Below, piece after piece: positions 1-8,670 of a DNA stretch of 64,000 nucleotides (position 1 is its first letter; every line of letters starts with the position of its first letter). The translations under genes were made by a program, and so were the position numbers. The notes beneath the pieces are model-generated. The model saw only the letters and a list, made by a program, of their open reading frames with translations. It ran no database searches and was not told where the DNA came from. The DNA is from Microbacterium oryzae (lineage in GTDB: Bacteria; Actinomycetota; Actinomycetes; Actinomycetales; Microbacteriaceae): assembly GCF_030406385.1 (NCBI RefSeq), contig NZ_JAUEPM010000001.1:124001-188000 (forward strand), written 5' to 3'.

Positions 1-1106
1 CCGGAGTACAGCACGGCGTTGCGGCCGCGCCCGATGTCGACGAACGCCGCCTCCATGCTGGGAAGGACGTTCTGCACGCGACCGAGGTACACGTTGCCGA
101 TGAGCGACGCGTCCTGGTTGCGGGCGACGTAGTGCTCGACGAGCACGTTGTCCTCGAGGACGGCGAGCTGGATGCGGCCGTTCTTCGATCGGACGATCAT
201 CTGCCGGTCGACGGCCTCGCGGCGCGCGAGGAACTCCGCCTCGGTCACCACGGGGCGACGGCGCCCGGCCTCGCGGCCGTCACGACGACGCTGCTTCTTC
301 GCCTCCAGGCGCGTAGAGCCCTTGATGCGCTGCGGCTCGGTGATGACCTCGACGACGCGCTGGCGACGACGCGGCTCCTCCACGGGCTCCGCGGGCTCCT
401 CCGGCCCACTGCGACGGCGACGCCGGCGCGAGGACGACGAGCGACCGTTGGACGAGTCCTCCGGCTCCGGCTCGGGAAGAGCGGGCAGCGGCGCGACCTG
501 CGGCGCGTAGAAATGCAGGTCGGTCGTCACGCGCGAGACGAACTCGGCGGGCAGCAGGCCGAGGCTCACGGCCGTCACGGGCTCGGGCTCAGGCTCGGGC
601 TCGGGCTCGGGCTCGGGCTGAGCCTGCTCCGCCGTGGGCTGCTGCTCGGTCGCGGAGACCTCCTCGGCGGGGGTCTCCTCGACGGAAGCCTCCTCCACTG
701 CGGTCTGCTCGCTGAGGGGAGCATCCTCGGCGGCGGTCCCCTGCTCCGCGGGCTGCTGCTCGGCGGGCTGCTGCTCGGCGGGCTGCTGCTCGGTGGAAGC
801 CTCCCCCGCCGGCGCCTGCTCGACAGGACCCTGCTCAGCGGGCGCCTCCTGGGCCGCCTGCTCGGCCGGCGCCTCCTCGGCGGCCGGCTGCTCCTGAGGA
901 GCCGACGCATCGCCATCCGCGATCTGCTCCTGGGGAGCGGACGCGCCGCCATCCGTCGGCTGCTCGTCGGCGGGCTGCTCCTGGGGAGCGGCCTCGACGC
1001 TCTCGAGGGGCGCGTCGCTCGTCTGGTCGCTCGTGGGCTCGGCGGCGTCTGCGGCGCCTCCGTTCACGTCGAAGGTTCCGTCTGTGTCGTTGTTCACTTC
1101 AGCCAT
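1..1106 (-). CDS. rne: Ribonuclease E/G, N-terminal part (3' end outside window)
   Basis: Endoribonuclease of the RNase E/G family, which processes rRNA and decays mRNA. Only the first 368 codons lie in the window. The first ~180 residues are low complexity: Ala/Glu/Gln/Pro repeats (units like PAEQQ) followed by a run of alternating Pro-Glu. An Arg/Ser-rich basic stretch comes next. Around residue 300 the conserved start of the S1 domain appears (MIVRSKNGRIQLAVLED, then GNVYLGRVQNVLPSMEAAFV). ATG at 1106 is preceded by an AGGGAGAA ribosome site about 9 nt upstream. A long disordered N-terminal extension before S1 is known in actinobacterial RNase E. The catalytic DNase-like domain lies beyond the left edge. 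Its position beside ndk/folC is a conserved actinobacterial order. Confidence 0.93.
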   Translation of the reverse strand, partial: MAEVNNDTDGTFDVNGGAADAAEPTSDQTSDAPLESVEAAPQEQPADEQPTDGGASAPQEQIADGDASAPQEQPAAEEAPAEQAAQEAPAEQGPVEQAPAGEASTEQQPAEQQPAEQQPAEQGTAAEDAPLSEQTAVEEASVEETPAEEVSATEQQPTAEQAQPEPEPEPEPEPEPVTAVSLGLLPAEFVSRVTTDLHFYAPQVAPLPALPEPEPEDSSNGRSSSSRRRRRRSGPEEPAEPVEEPRRRQRVVEVITEPQRIKGSTRLEAKKQRRRDGREAGRRRPVVTEAEFLARREAVDRQMIVRSKNGRIQLAVLEDNVLVEHYVARNQDASLIGNVYLGRVQNVLPSMEAAFVDIGRGRNAVLYS

Positions 1107-1378
1107 CGCTGGCGTTCTCCCTGCGGGGCGGAAATCCGCCCGAGAATCTCGTGCGGCCCCGCGTTGCGCGGCCGCGAACTCCATCGGCATGCGACCGGCA
1201 CATCGCTCTGGTCGCGCGGGGCAGTCGTCGCCCCGAAGTCTTCATCGTCCGACGCCTCCCCGGTCGCGCCGGGATTCACGTCGCGACCATTATCTCACTA
1301 CCGGCCGTTCACCCGCACCCAGGTGACGCTCGGGGTCGCGGCGGCGCCGGGCGCGGCGGTCGGCTCAGGCCGCGATGC

Positions 1379-1384
1379 GATAAT
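1379..1384 (+). promoter_or_regulatory. Candidate -10 box, leaderless start of VKOR gene
   Basis: GATAAT ends 6 nt before the ATG at 1391. No ribosome binding site lies between them, so transcription probably starts at or next to the ATG and the mRNA is leaderless. Inferred from spacing only. Confidence 0.5.
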
Positions 1385-1390
1385 CCGGGC

Positions 1391-1987
1391 ATGCCCGAGA
1401 CTCGCACGCGCCCCACCGCTCTGGCCATCTGGCTCGTCCTCGCTGGCGTCGTCGGCTGGTGGGCGGCGTTCTCGCTCACGGTGGAGAAGTTCCACCTGCT
1501 GCAGAACCCGGGCGCGGCGCTCGGCTGCGACTTCAACCCGCTCGTGCAGTGCGCGAAGAACCTCGACTCCTGGCAGGGCGCCGTCTTCGGCTTCCCCAAC
1601 CCGATCATCGGCCTGGGGGCGTGGATCGCCCCCATCGTGGTCGGCATGGCCGTGCTCGCCGGAGCACGCTTCGCCCGCTGGTTCTGGGCCCTGTTCACCC
1701 TCGGCATGGCCTGCGGGTTCGCCTTCGTGTGCTGGCTCATCTTCCAGAGCATCTTCATCATCGGAACGCTCTGCCCCTGGTGCATGGTGACGTGGTCGGT
1801 GGTCATCCCGTCGTTCTATGCCGTGCTGCTCCATTCGATCCGGATCGGGGCGATCCCGCTGCCCGCGGGGGCCCGACGCGCCGCGGACACCCTCATGGGC
1901 TGGCTGCCGGTGTTCGCGGTAGTGAGCTACGCGATCATCGCGGTGCTCGCGCAGCTGCGGCTGGATGTGCTCGGAATGCTCTTCTAG
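1391..1987 (+). CDS. Vitamin K epoxide reductase (VKOR) family membrane protein
   Basis: A 198-residue integral membrane protein of the bacterial VKOR family, which reoxidises DsbA-like thiol oxidases using quinone and so supports disulfide formation outside the cytoplasm. Visible hallmarks are a loop cysteine pair at C46 and C54 (GCDFNPLVQC) and the active-site CPWC motif at C128/C131 near the end of a hydrophobic segment. Four to five hydrophobic helices are apparent. There is no fused thioredoxin domain, so a separate partner is expected elsewhere. The gene stands alone, divergent from rne and convergent with ndk, with a strong terminator palindrome between it and ndk. The start at 1391 fits a leaderless promoter. 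Family assignment is secure; the physiological partner is not visible. Confidence 0.93.
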   Translation: MPETRTRPTALAIWLVLAGVVGWWAAFSLTVEKFHLLQNPGAALGCDFNPLVQCAKNLDSWQGAVFGFPNPIIGLGAWIAPIVVGMAVLAGARFARWFWALFTLGMACGFAFVCWLIFQSIFIIGTLCPWCMVTWSVVIPSFYAVLLHSIRIGAIPLPAGARRAADTLMGWLPVFAVVSYAIIAVLAQLRLDVLGMLF

Positions 1988-2034
1988 CACCGAGCGAGCG
2001 AGCGCCTCCCGGTCATCGAGCGAGCCGAGATGCG

Positions 2035-2070
2035 GCGAGCCGCCCCGGGAACGTTCCCGGGGCGGCTCGC
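2035..2070. terminator. Perfect 36-bp palindrome, probable bidirectional terminator
   Basis: An uninterrupted palindrome of two 18-bp arms sits between the convergent VKOR and ndk genes. On the plus side it is followed by TTCGTTTT. It can form a GC-rich hairpin on either strand, fitting a shared terminator. Confidence 0.75.
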
Positions 2071-2132
2071 TTCGTTTTCGACTCGCTTCGCTCGCTCAAC
2101 GACCGGAAGCGGCTCGCTGCGCTCGCTGAGTG

Positions 2133-2546
2133 TCAGAACCAGATCTCGAGCTCGCGCGCTGCGGACTCCGGGCTGTCGGAGCCGTGCACGAGGTTCTGCT
2201 GCACGGCGACGCCCCAGTCGCGACCGAGGTCGCCGCGGATGGTGCCGGGCGCGGCGGTCGTCGGGTCGGTGGTGCCGGCGAGCGAGCGGAAGCCCTCGAT
2301 CACGCGGTTGCCGGCCACGCGGATGGCGACCACCGGGCCGGAGAGCATGAACTCCAGGAGGGGCTCGTAGAAGGGCTTGCCCTCGTGCTCGGCGTAATGA
2401 CGGGCGAGCAGGTCGCGGCTGGGCTCGACGAGCTTGAGGTCGACGAGCGAGTAGCCCTTCGCCTCGATGCGGGCGAGGATCGCGCCGGTGAGGCCGCGGG
2501 CGACGCCGTCGGGCTTGACGAGGACGAGGGTCTCTTCGGTGGCCAT
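2133..2546 (-). CDS. ndk: Nucleoside diphosphate kinase
   Basis: Transfers the gamma phosphate from ATP to other NDPs and dNDPs, through a phosphohistidine, in the cytoplasm. The 137-residue length is typical. The N-terminal ETLVLVKPDGVARGL strand and the active-site NLVHGSDS motif with catalytic H121 are both present, as is the C-terminal E(L)EIWF. It is the last gene of the minus-strand run ileS-folC-DUF4233-ndk, 43 bp after the DUF4233 stop. The start ATG at 2546 has an AGAAAGG ribosome site upstream. The rne-ndk-DUF4233-folC neighbourhood is conserved among actinobacteria. Confidence 0.97.
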   Translation of the reverse strand: MATEETLVLVKPDGVARGLTGAILARIEAKGYSLVDLKLVEPSRDLLARHYAEHEGKPFYEPLLEFMLSGPVVAIRVAGNRVIEGFRSLAGTTDPTTAAPGTIRGDLGRDWGVAVQQNLVHGSDSPESAARELEIWF

Positions 2547-2589
2547 GGAGGTGCCTTTCTGTCAGGACGGGGAAGGACGGATGGTCCGG

Positions 2590-2991
2590 TCAGTCGGTCT
2601 CCGCGGCCGCCGCGGCGCGCTGCGCGGAGATGCGCCGTTCGATCCGCGCCCCTCCGATGGTCGCATACACCCACATGCCGCCGAAGACGAGCGTGACGAA
2701 CAGGATGGCCGGGACGAAGAGCGCACCGAGGGCGGTGATGACCTGCAGCACCCAGCCGAGGGCCAGGCCCCAGCGGTGCCGCAGCAGGCCGCTCGTGAGG
2801 ATCATGAGCACGGCCATCACGGCACCCGCGACGATGCCCCACCACTGCGGGACGCCATCCGGCAGCGCCTTCAGACCGAAGATCGACAGGCCCGCGAGGA
2901 ACACGACGATCGCCTCGAACGCGAGGACGACCGAGCCGACCTTCTCCGGAAGTGTCCGGTAGCGCCGCTCCCGCGGCTTCGCGTCGCTCAT
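2590..2991 (-). CDS. DUF4233 family membrane protein
   Basis: A 133-residue small membrane protein with four hydrophobic segments after a charged N-terminus ([19 protein letters not shown]). It matches the actinobacterial DUF4233 family, which is typically encoded between folC and ndk; no biochemical function is established. The start at 2991 is supported by a 4-nt ATGA overlap with the folC stop, so translation is probably coupled to folC. The C-terminal tail is cytoplasmic-looking and rich in Ala, Arg and Glu. Inference from position alone would link it to folate or nucleotide metabolism, but nothing in the sequence proves this. Confidence 0.85.
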   Translation of the reverse strand: MSDAKPRERRYRTLPEKVGSVVLAFEAIVVFLAGLSIFGLKALPDGVPQWWGIVAGAVMAVLMILTSGLLRHRWGLALGWVLQVITALGALFVPAILFVTLVFGGMWVYATIGGARIERRISAQRAAAAAETD

Positions 2992-4346
2992 TCGCCCGTC
3001 ACCGGCTTCCACTCCTCCTCCTGCGCGAGCAGGATGGCCTCGCCGGCCAGCACGACGGAGCCCGCGATCGCGACCGCGCGCTTCTCCCCCTGCTGCGCCC
3101 AGGCTCGCGCGGCCTCCGTCGCGTCGTAGACGCCGGGGTGGACCGTCACCCGCAGCCCGGCGGCCTCGACGATGTCGGCCAGGCGCTCGACGTCGCCGGC
3201 ACGCTCGGACGACGGCGCCGTGGCGAAGACGTGCGCGGCGACGGGGGCGAGCGCGGCGATGATGCCGGCGGCGTCCTTGTCATCGAGCACGCCGAGGACG
3301 ATGCCCCACTCCGCGAAGTCGAACGACTCCGTGAGGGCGCTCGCCAGGGCCCGCGCGCCGTGCGGGTTGTGAGCGGCGTCGACGAGCACTGTCGGCTCGA
3401 TGCCGACGAGCTGCAGGCGCCCGGGGGAGGTCGCCTGCTGGAGGCCCTCGGTGATGATCTCGGGCGCGATGGCCTGCGACCCCGCGCCGATCAGCGCCTC
3501 GACGGCCGCGATGGCGACGGCGGCGTTCTGCCCCTGGTGGCGCCCGTAGAGGGGCAGGTACTCCTCGGAGTACGACGCGGCGAGCCCCTTCACAGTGATG
3601 AGCTGTCCTCCGACCGCGAGCCGGTCGTCGACGAGCGCGAATTCCTCGCCCTCGGTGACGACGGTCGCACCGCGCGCAGCTGCCGCGCGGTGGATGACCG
3701 CGGCCGCGTCCGGCTGCTGGGCGGCGGACACGACGATCGCGCCGTCCTTGATGATGCCCGCCTTGACCTCCGCGATCTCGGCGACGGTGGAGCCGAGCCG
3801 GGTCACGTGGTCGATGTCGATCGGCGTGAGAACCGCCACATCGCCATCCGCGGTGTTCGTCGAGTCCCAGGCGCCGCCCATCCCCACCTCCAGGACGAGC
3901 ACGTCGACCGGCGCGTCCGCGCAGGCGACGAAGGCCAGCACCGTGAGGAGCTCGAAGAACGTCAGCGGCGCGTCGCCCTTCGCCTCGAGCTCGGCGTCGA
4001 CGAGGGCGACGAACGGCTCGATCTCGTCCCAGGCGTCCGCCACGGCGGCGTCGGCGATCGGCTCGCCGTCGATGAGGATCCGCTCGGTGAACCGCGTGAG
4101 GTGCGGGCTCGTGAAGAGCCCCGTCCGCAGACCGTGCGCGCGCACGAGGCTCTCGATGATGCGGGCGGTCGACGTCTTGCCGTTGGTGCCCGTGATGTGC
4201 ACGACGCGGTACGTCCGCTGCGGGTCGTCGAGCAGCTCGAGGATGCGCGCCGTGCGCTCCACGCGCGGCTGCACCCACTGCTCCCCGGCGCGCGCGAGCA
4301 GCGCGTCGTAGACGGCGTCGGCGCGGGCGGTGTCCTGCGCGCTCAT
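2988..4346 (-). CDS. folC: Folylpolyglutamate synthase / dihydrofolate synthase
   Basis: Adds glutamate to dihydropteroate or folates, using ATP, to make and retain polyglutamylated folates. The 452-residue protein has the Mur-ligase P-loop GTNGKTST at residues 53-60, the [14 protein letters not shown] central-domain motif (here [14 protein letters not shown]), and the C-terminal DAAHNPHGA motif. Both ends overlap neighbours by ATGA: its start at 4346 overlaps the ileS stop, and its stop overlaps the DUF4233 start. It is therefore part of a tightly coupled ileS-folC-DUF4233 unit under the upstream T-box. In Mycobacterium tuberculosis the folC neighbour is valS rather than ileS. Confidence 0.96.
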   Translation of the reverse strand: MSAQDTARADAVYDALLARAGEQWVQPRVERTARILELLDDPQRTYRVVHITGTNGKTSTARIIESLVRAHGLRTGLFTSPHLTRFTERILIDGEPIADAAVADAWDEIEPFVALVDAELEAKGDAPLTFFELLTVLAFVACADAPVDVLVLEVGMGGAWDSTNTADGDVAVLTPIDIDHVTRLGSTVAEIAEVKAGIIKDGAIVVSAAQQPDAAAVIHRAAAARGATVVTEGEEFALVDDRLAVGGQLITVKGLAASYSEEYLPLYGRHQGQNAAVAIAAVEALIGAGSQAIAPEIITEGLQQATSPGRLQLVGIEPTVLVDAAHNPHGARALASALTESFDFAEWGIVLGVLDDKDAAGIIAALAPVAAHVFATAPSSERAGDVERLADIVEAAGLRVTVHPGVYDATEAARAWAQQGEKRAVAIAGSVVLAGEAILLAQEEEWKPVTGE

Positions 4347-7300
4347 GCTGCGCTCCCCACTCGAGAGACGGCGACGGTGAAGTCTCCCGCGTTGGCGTAG
4401 GTGCCGGCGGGCACCTGCGCGGTGTGCTCGGCCTCGTTGGTCGCATCGGTCACGCTGTGCTCGACCGCCAGGGTCTCCCCCGCGACGTCGGCGATGTCCC
4501 AGGCGAGTCGGACCGCCTCGGCGTCCGCGTCGGACGCGAACGCCAGCTGCAGACGGATGCGGTCGCTGACCTCGAAGCCGGCGGCCTTGCGCGTGTCCTG
4601 CACGGCGCGAACGACGTCGCGGGCGAGCCCCTCGGCCTCGAGCTCCGGGGTGGTCGTGGTCTCCAGCAGCACGAAGCCGCCGGACGGCAGGGTCGCGATG
4701 GCCTCGCCCTCGGGGCGCCCCGAGGTGTCGAGCGCGAGTTCGTACTCCCCCGCCTCGAGCGCGATGCCGCCCGCGGTCACGACTCCGTCCTGCTCCGACC
4801 AGTCGCCGGACTTCGACGCCTTGATGACCTGCTGCACCTGCTTGCCGAGGCGCGGACCCGCCGCGCGGGCGTTCACGGTGAGGCGGTGCGAGATGCCGTA
4901 CTGCCCGGCGGTGTCGTCGCCGAGCTCGACGAGCTCGACGGACTTGACGTTGAGCTCCTCCCGCAGGATGTCGTCGAACTGGGCGAGGCCATCCGCCCCG
5001 CCCGTGACCACGGTGAGCTTCGCGAGCGGCAGGCGCACGCGGAGTCCCTCCTTCTTCCGCAGCGCGTTCGCGACACTCGACGCCTCGCGGACCGCGTCCA
5101 TGGCGGTGCGGATGTCGGCGGCGCCGGCGAACGCCGCGGCGTCGGGCCAGTCCTCCAGGTGCACGCTGCGGCCACCGGTGAGGCCCTGCCACACGCGCTC
5201 CGCCACGAGCGGGATGAGCGGCGCGGCGACCCGCGTGAGCGTCTCGAGCACCGTGTAGAGGGTGTCGAACGCGTCACGGGTGCGCGGGTCGTCGGTGACG
5301 CCCTGCCAGAAACGGTCGCGCGAGCGCCGGATGTACCAGTTGGTCAGCACCTCCGCGAAGTCGCGCAGGCGCGCTGCGGCCGTCGTGGAGTCGAGGTCGT
5401 CGAGGTCCGCGGCGACATCCCGCACGAGGTCGCCCGCGAGCGCGAGGATGTAGCGGTCGAGCACGTCCGTCGAATCCGTGCGCCAGGTGGCCTCGTAGCC
5501 CTGGCCATCCGGACCGCCCGCGGCGTTCGCGTAGGTCGCGAAGAAGTACCACGAGTTCCACAGCGGCAGGAGGAATTCGCGCACGCCCGAGCGGATGCCC
5601 TCCTCCGTCACGATGAGGTTGCCGCCGCGCAGCACGCTCGACGACATGAGGAACCAGCGCATCGCGTCGGAGCCGTCGCGCTCGAGCACCTCCGACACGT
5701 CGGGGTAGTTGCGGAGCGACTTCGACATCTTCTGGCCGTCGCTGCCGAGCACGATGCCGTGGCACGAGACGCCCGTGAACGCCGGCCGGTCGAACAGCGC
5801 GCCGGAGAGCACGTGCATGACGTAGAACCAGCCGCGGGTCTGGCCGATGTACTCGACGATGAAGTCGGCCGGCGAGTGCGTCTCGAACCAGTCCTTGTTC
5901 TCGAACGGGTAGTGCACCTGCGCGAACGGCATCGAGCCGGAGTCGAACCAGACATCGAACACGTCCTCGATGCGGCGCATCGTGCTCTGCCCGGTCGGGT
6001 CGTCGGGGTTCGGGCGCGTGAGCTCGTCGATGTACGGGCGGTGGAGGTCGACCTGGCCCTGCTCGTTGCGGGGCAGCGTGCCGAAATCGCGTTCGAGCTC
6101 CTCGAGCGACCCGTAGGCGTCCACGCGCGGGTGGTTCGGGTCGTCCGACTTCCACACCGGGATCGGCGAGCCCCAGAAGCGGTTGCGGCTGATCGACCAG
6201 TCGCGCGCACCCTCGACCCACTTGCCGAACTGGCCGTGCTTGACGTTCTCGGGCGCCCAGGTGATCTGCTCGTTGAGCTCGACGAGGCGGTCCTTCACGT
6301 CGGTGACGCGGATGAACCAGCTCGAGACCGCCTTGTAGATGAGGGGGTTCCGGCAGCGCCAGCAGTGCGGGTACGAGTGCTCGTACGACTGGAGGCGCAG
6401 GAGCCGCCCGCTCTGACGCAGGAGACGCACGAGCGGCGTGTTGGCGTCGAGCCACAGCTCTCCCGCGACGTCGGGCACCATGTCGAGGAAGCGGCCGTCG
6501 TCGCCCAGCGACACGATGGTGGGGATGCCCGCGGCGTCGTTCAGGCGCTTGTCGTCCTCACCGTAGGCGGGGGCCTGGTGCACGATGCCGGTGCCGTCGC
6601 CCGTGGTGACGTACTCGTCGACGAGGATGCGCCAGGCGTTCTCGGTGCCCCACTTGTCGGTGTCGGCGAAGTAGTCCCACAGGCGCTCGAAGGTCACATC
6701 GCGCAGCTCCTCGCCCGTCACGCGGAGGCGCACGGCCTCGCGCACGGCGGCGGCGTCCTCGTAGCCGAGGTCCTTCGCGTAGCCGGCGAGCAGGTCCTCC
6801 GCGAGGAGGAACTCGGCGCCCTCCGCACCCTCGGCGGCGCCGTTGGGCCCGACGGGCACGACGGCGTAGACGATCTCCGGCCCGACGGCGAGCGACATGT
6901 TGGTCGGGAGGGTCCAGGGCGTCGTCGTCCACGCGAGCGCGCGAGCGCCTTCGATGCCGAGAGCCGCGGCCTTCTCACCGGTGAGCGGGAAGGACACCGT
7001 CACCGACGGGTCCTGACGCATCTTGTAGACGTCGTCGTCCATCCGCAGCTCGTGGTTGGACAGGGGGGTCTGGTCGCGCCAGCAGTAGGGCAGGACACGG
7101 TAGCCCTCGTACGCGAGGCCCTTGTCGAAGAGCGTCTTGAACGCCCACAGGACGCTCTCCATGTACGTGGCGTCGAGCGTCTTGTAGCCGCGCTCGAAGT
7201 CCACCCAGCGGGCCTGGCGGGTGACGTAGTCCTCCCACTCGCGCGTGTACGCCAGCACGGACTCGCGCGCCTTGGCATTGAACGCGTCGATCCCCATCTC

Positions 7301-7672
7301 GAGGATCTGGTCCTTCTCGGTGATGCCGAGCTGCTTCATGGCCTCGAGCTCGGCCGGGAGGCCGTGCGTGTCCCAGCCGAAGACGCGATCGACCTTCTTG
7401 CCGCGCATGGTCTGGAAGCGCGGGAACAGGTCCTTCGCGTACCCGGTCAGGAGGTGGCCGTAGTGCGGCAGGCCGTTGGCGAACGGCGGGCCGTCGTAGA
7501 ACACCCACTCGTCGGCGCCGTCGCGCTGCGAGATGGAGGCGCGGAAGGTGTCGTCCGCGGCCCAGAAGTCGAGGATCTCGCGCTCGATCTCGGGGAAGCG
7601 CGGGCTCGGCACGACAGCGCCCGGTGCGGCCTTCTCGGCGGCGGGACCGAACGAGGACTTCGGGTAGGTCAT
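4343..7672 (-). CDS. ileS: Isoleucine-tRNA ligase
   Basis: Charges tRNA-Ile and edits misactivated valine; a cytoplasmic class I synthetase. The 1109-residue protein carries the HIGH signature as HYGH (residues 70-73, in [13 protein letters not shown]) and KMSKS around residue 648 ([12 protein letters not shown]). The editing-domain motif [12 protein letters not shown] is also present. Length and the absence of a C-terminal zinc-binding cysteine cluster fit the long, eukaryote-like IleS type often found in actinobacteria. The start ATG at 7672 ([10 protein letters not shown]) follows a GGAG site and an Ile T-box leader. Longer upstream in-frame reading is excluded because it would run into the T-box antiterminator region. 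First gene of the ileS-folC-DUF4233-ndk run. Confidence 0.97.
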   Translation of the reverse strand: MTYPKSSFGPAAEKAAPGAVVPSPRFPEIEREILDFWAADDTFRASISQRDGADEWVFYDGPPFANGLPHYGHLLTGYAKDLFPRFQTMRGKKVDRVFGWDTHGLPAELEAMKQLGITEKDQILEMGIDAFNAKARESVLAYTREWEDYVTRQARWVDFERGYKTLDATYMESVLWAFKTLFDKGLAYEGYRVLPYCWRDQTPLSNHELRMDDDVYKMRQDPSVTVSFPLTGEKAAALGIEGARALAWTTTPWTLPTNMSLAVGPEIVYAVVPVGPNGAAEGAEGAEFLLAEDLLAGYAKDLGYEDAAAVREAVRLRVTGEELRDVTFERLWDYFADTDKWGTENAWRILVDEYVTTGDGTGIVHQAPAYGEDDKRLNDAAGIPTIVSLGDDGRFLDMVPDVAGELWLDANTPLVRLLRQSGRLLRLQSYEHSYPHCWRCRNPLIYKAVSSWFIRVTDVKDRLVELNEQITWAPENVKHGQFGKWVEGARDWSISRNRFWGSPIPVWKSDDPNHPRVDAYGSLEELERDFGTLPRNEQGQVDLHRPYIDELTRPNPDDPTGQSTMRRIEDVFDVWFDSGSMPFAQVHYPFENKDWFETHSPADFIVEYIGQTRGWFYVMHVLSGALFDRPAFTGVSCHGIVLGSDGQKMSKSLRNYPDVSEVLERDGSDAMRWFLMSSSVLRGGNLIVTEEGIRSGVREFLLPLWNSWYFFATYANAAGGPDGQGYEATWRTDSTDVLDRYILALAGDLVRDVAADLDDLDSTTAAARLRDFAEVLTNWYIRRSRDRFWQGVTDDPRTRDAFDTLYTVLETLTRVAAPLIPLVAERVWQGLTGGRSVHLEDWPDAAAFAGAADIRTAMDAVREASSVANALRKKEGLRVRLPLAKLTVVTGGADGLAQFDDILREELNVKSVELVELGDDTAGQYGISHRLTVNARAAGPRLGKQVQQVIKASKSGDWSEQDGVVTAGGIALEAGEYELALDTSGRPEGEAIATLPSGGFVLLETTTTPELEAEGLARDVVRAVQDTRKAAGFEVSDRIRLQLAFASDADAEAVRLAWDIADVAGETLAVEHSVTDATNEAEHTAQVPAGTYANAGDFTVAVSRVGSAA

Positions 7673-7673
7673 C

Positions 7674-7880
7674 TCACTCCAGCAGTTCCTAGGGGACTGC
7701 GAGGACGACCCCCTGCTCGACGACAGGAGCCGCGGTACCACCCCGCGTGCGCCGCACGCGGCGCCACTCTCACTGCGGCTGTGACGGGCCTGCCCCGCGC
7801 GGTTCTACTGGGGTCCTTGCGTTCCCGTTCTTCCGCGAGCTCCCCGGTGATGGCCGGATCGGTGCCGATGCCTCCATGGT
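7674..7880 (-). promoter_or_regulatory. T-box riboswitch (Ile-specific) in the ileS leader
   Basis: On the minus strand the leader contains the T-box core GGGTGGTACCGCGG (7730-7743), followed by a CGTCCTCGCAGTCCC segment and the ileS ribosome site. Upstream, the stem I region reads GGCCATCACCGGGGAGC, with specifier codon ATC at 7851-7849, followed by a GGAAGAAC-like element. ATC specifies isoleucine, matching the gene. Actinobacterial ileS T-boxes are known to control translation initiation by sequestering the ribosome site. No intrinsic terminator with a T run precedes ileS here, which fits that mode. The outer limits are approximate. Confidence 0.9.
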
Positions 7881-7909
7881 ACCGCGACGGCGCCGTCGCG
7901 GGGGCGGGC

Positions 7910-7915
7910 TAGGGT
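7910..7915 (+). promoter_or_regulatory. Candidate -10 box, leaderless start of pentapeptide gene
   Basis: TAGGGT followed by exactly 6 nt and the ATG at 7922. No separate ribosome site, so a leaderless mRNA is likely. Confidence 0.5.
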
Positions 7916-7921
7916 CGGGGC

Positions 7922-8575
7922 ATGGCGAGAAGGCAGGAGCGGCCCGCGGCGCCGCGCATCGGATCCCCCGACCTCCCGGCGCACCTCGAGGATGGCCTTC
8001 CCCGCCGGCACGCCGACCTCCGGCAGGTGCGGCTGGCGGGCCTCTCCGGCGAGGTGGATCTCGAGCACGCGTCCCTCGAGGAGTGCGTCGTGCCATCCGC
8101 CGCCGTCGACACCCTCGCTCTGCGCGGCGCGACCCTCGTCGACGTCGAGGTCACGGACATCCGCGCCGTCTCCGTCGTCGCCCGCGACACGGCCATCCGC
8201 CGCGTGCGGATCACCGGCGGCCGCATCGGCACCCTCGACCTCGCCGAGGCACGTATCGCCGAGCTGGAGCTGCGCGACGTGCGGATCGACTATCTGTCTC
8301 TGGCCGCGGCGCGCGTGGAGGACGTCCTCATCGCCGACTGCGCCATCCGCGCCGTCGACCTGCCGCACGCGCAGCTGACGCGGGTGGCCTTCGAGCGGTG
8401 CCGCGCGGACGAGGTCGACCCCCGCGGCATGCGAGCGAGCGACCTGGACCTGCGCGGACTGGACGCGCTGTCGTACCTCGATGCGCTCGCGCTCCGCGGC
8501 GCGACGCTGACGGAGGACCAGGTGCGCGCGCTCGCGCCGGCCTTCGCCGCCGCCGTCGGCATCGACGTGCGCTGA
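7922..8575 (+). CDS. Pentapeptide-repeat-like beta-helix protein
   Basis: A 217-residue soluble protein with no signal peptide. From about residue 30 to 190 it shows a repeating five-residue pattern of A(D/E/L)L/V-X-X type (for example ADLRQVRLAG, LRGATLVDVEV, LDLAEARIAEL, LDLRGLDAL, LALRGATL), which builds a right-handed quadrilateral beta helix. The repeats are degenerate compared with MfpA/Qnr-type proteins. It ends with a short helical cap (LTEDQVRALAPAFAAAVG). Some pentapeptide proteins protect DNA gyrase, but most have unknown function, and nothing here assigns one. It stands alone between the ileS T-box and an inverted-repeat element. Confidence 0.8.
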   Translation: MARRQERPAAPRIGSPDLPAHLEDGLPRRHADLRQVRLAGLSGEVDLEHASLEECVVPSAAVDTLALRGATLVDVEVTDIRAVSVVARDTAIRRVRITGGRIGTLDLAEARIAELELRDVRIDYLSLAAARVEDVLIADCAIRAVDLPHAQLTRVAFERCRADEVDPRGMRASDLDLRGLDALSYLDALALRGATLTEDQVRALAPAFAAAVGIDVR

Positions 8576-8585
8576 GGCCGCCCCG

Positions 8586-8650
8586 GCCGGAGATCCCGCC
8601 AGCGCCGGACGCTGCGCGCCGGATCCTCCGGAGTACGCGGGATCTCCGGC
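8586..8650. repeat. Inverted-repeat element, copy 1 (flanks DUF559 gene)
   Basis: Perfect 14-bp arms GCCGGAGATCCCGC (8586-8599) and GCGGGATCTCCGGC (8637-8650) enclose 37 bp. A related element with the same arms and spacing lies at 9627-9690 on the other side of the DUF559 gene, in the same orientation. It lies 20 bp past the DUF559 stop, so it could also act as a terminator. Confidence 0.7.
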
Positions 8651-8670
8651 GGACGCGACCTCGATGAGCC

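Noticed and set aside
2988..4346. folC start at the upstream in-frame position (734 codons, 5192)
   Set aside because: It would extend into the ileS coding region; the ATG at 4346 overlaps the ileS stop by ATGA and starts the conserved folC sequence.
3172..7912. Long open frames on the opposite strand of ileS and folC (for example one of more than 1,100 codons)
   Set aside because: High GC makes antisense frames open by chance. They lack homology, ribosome sites and plausible composition, while the ileS/folC frames have all catalytic motifs.
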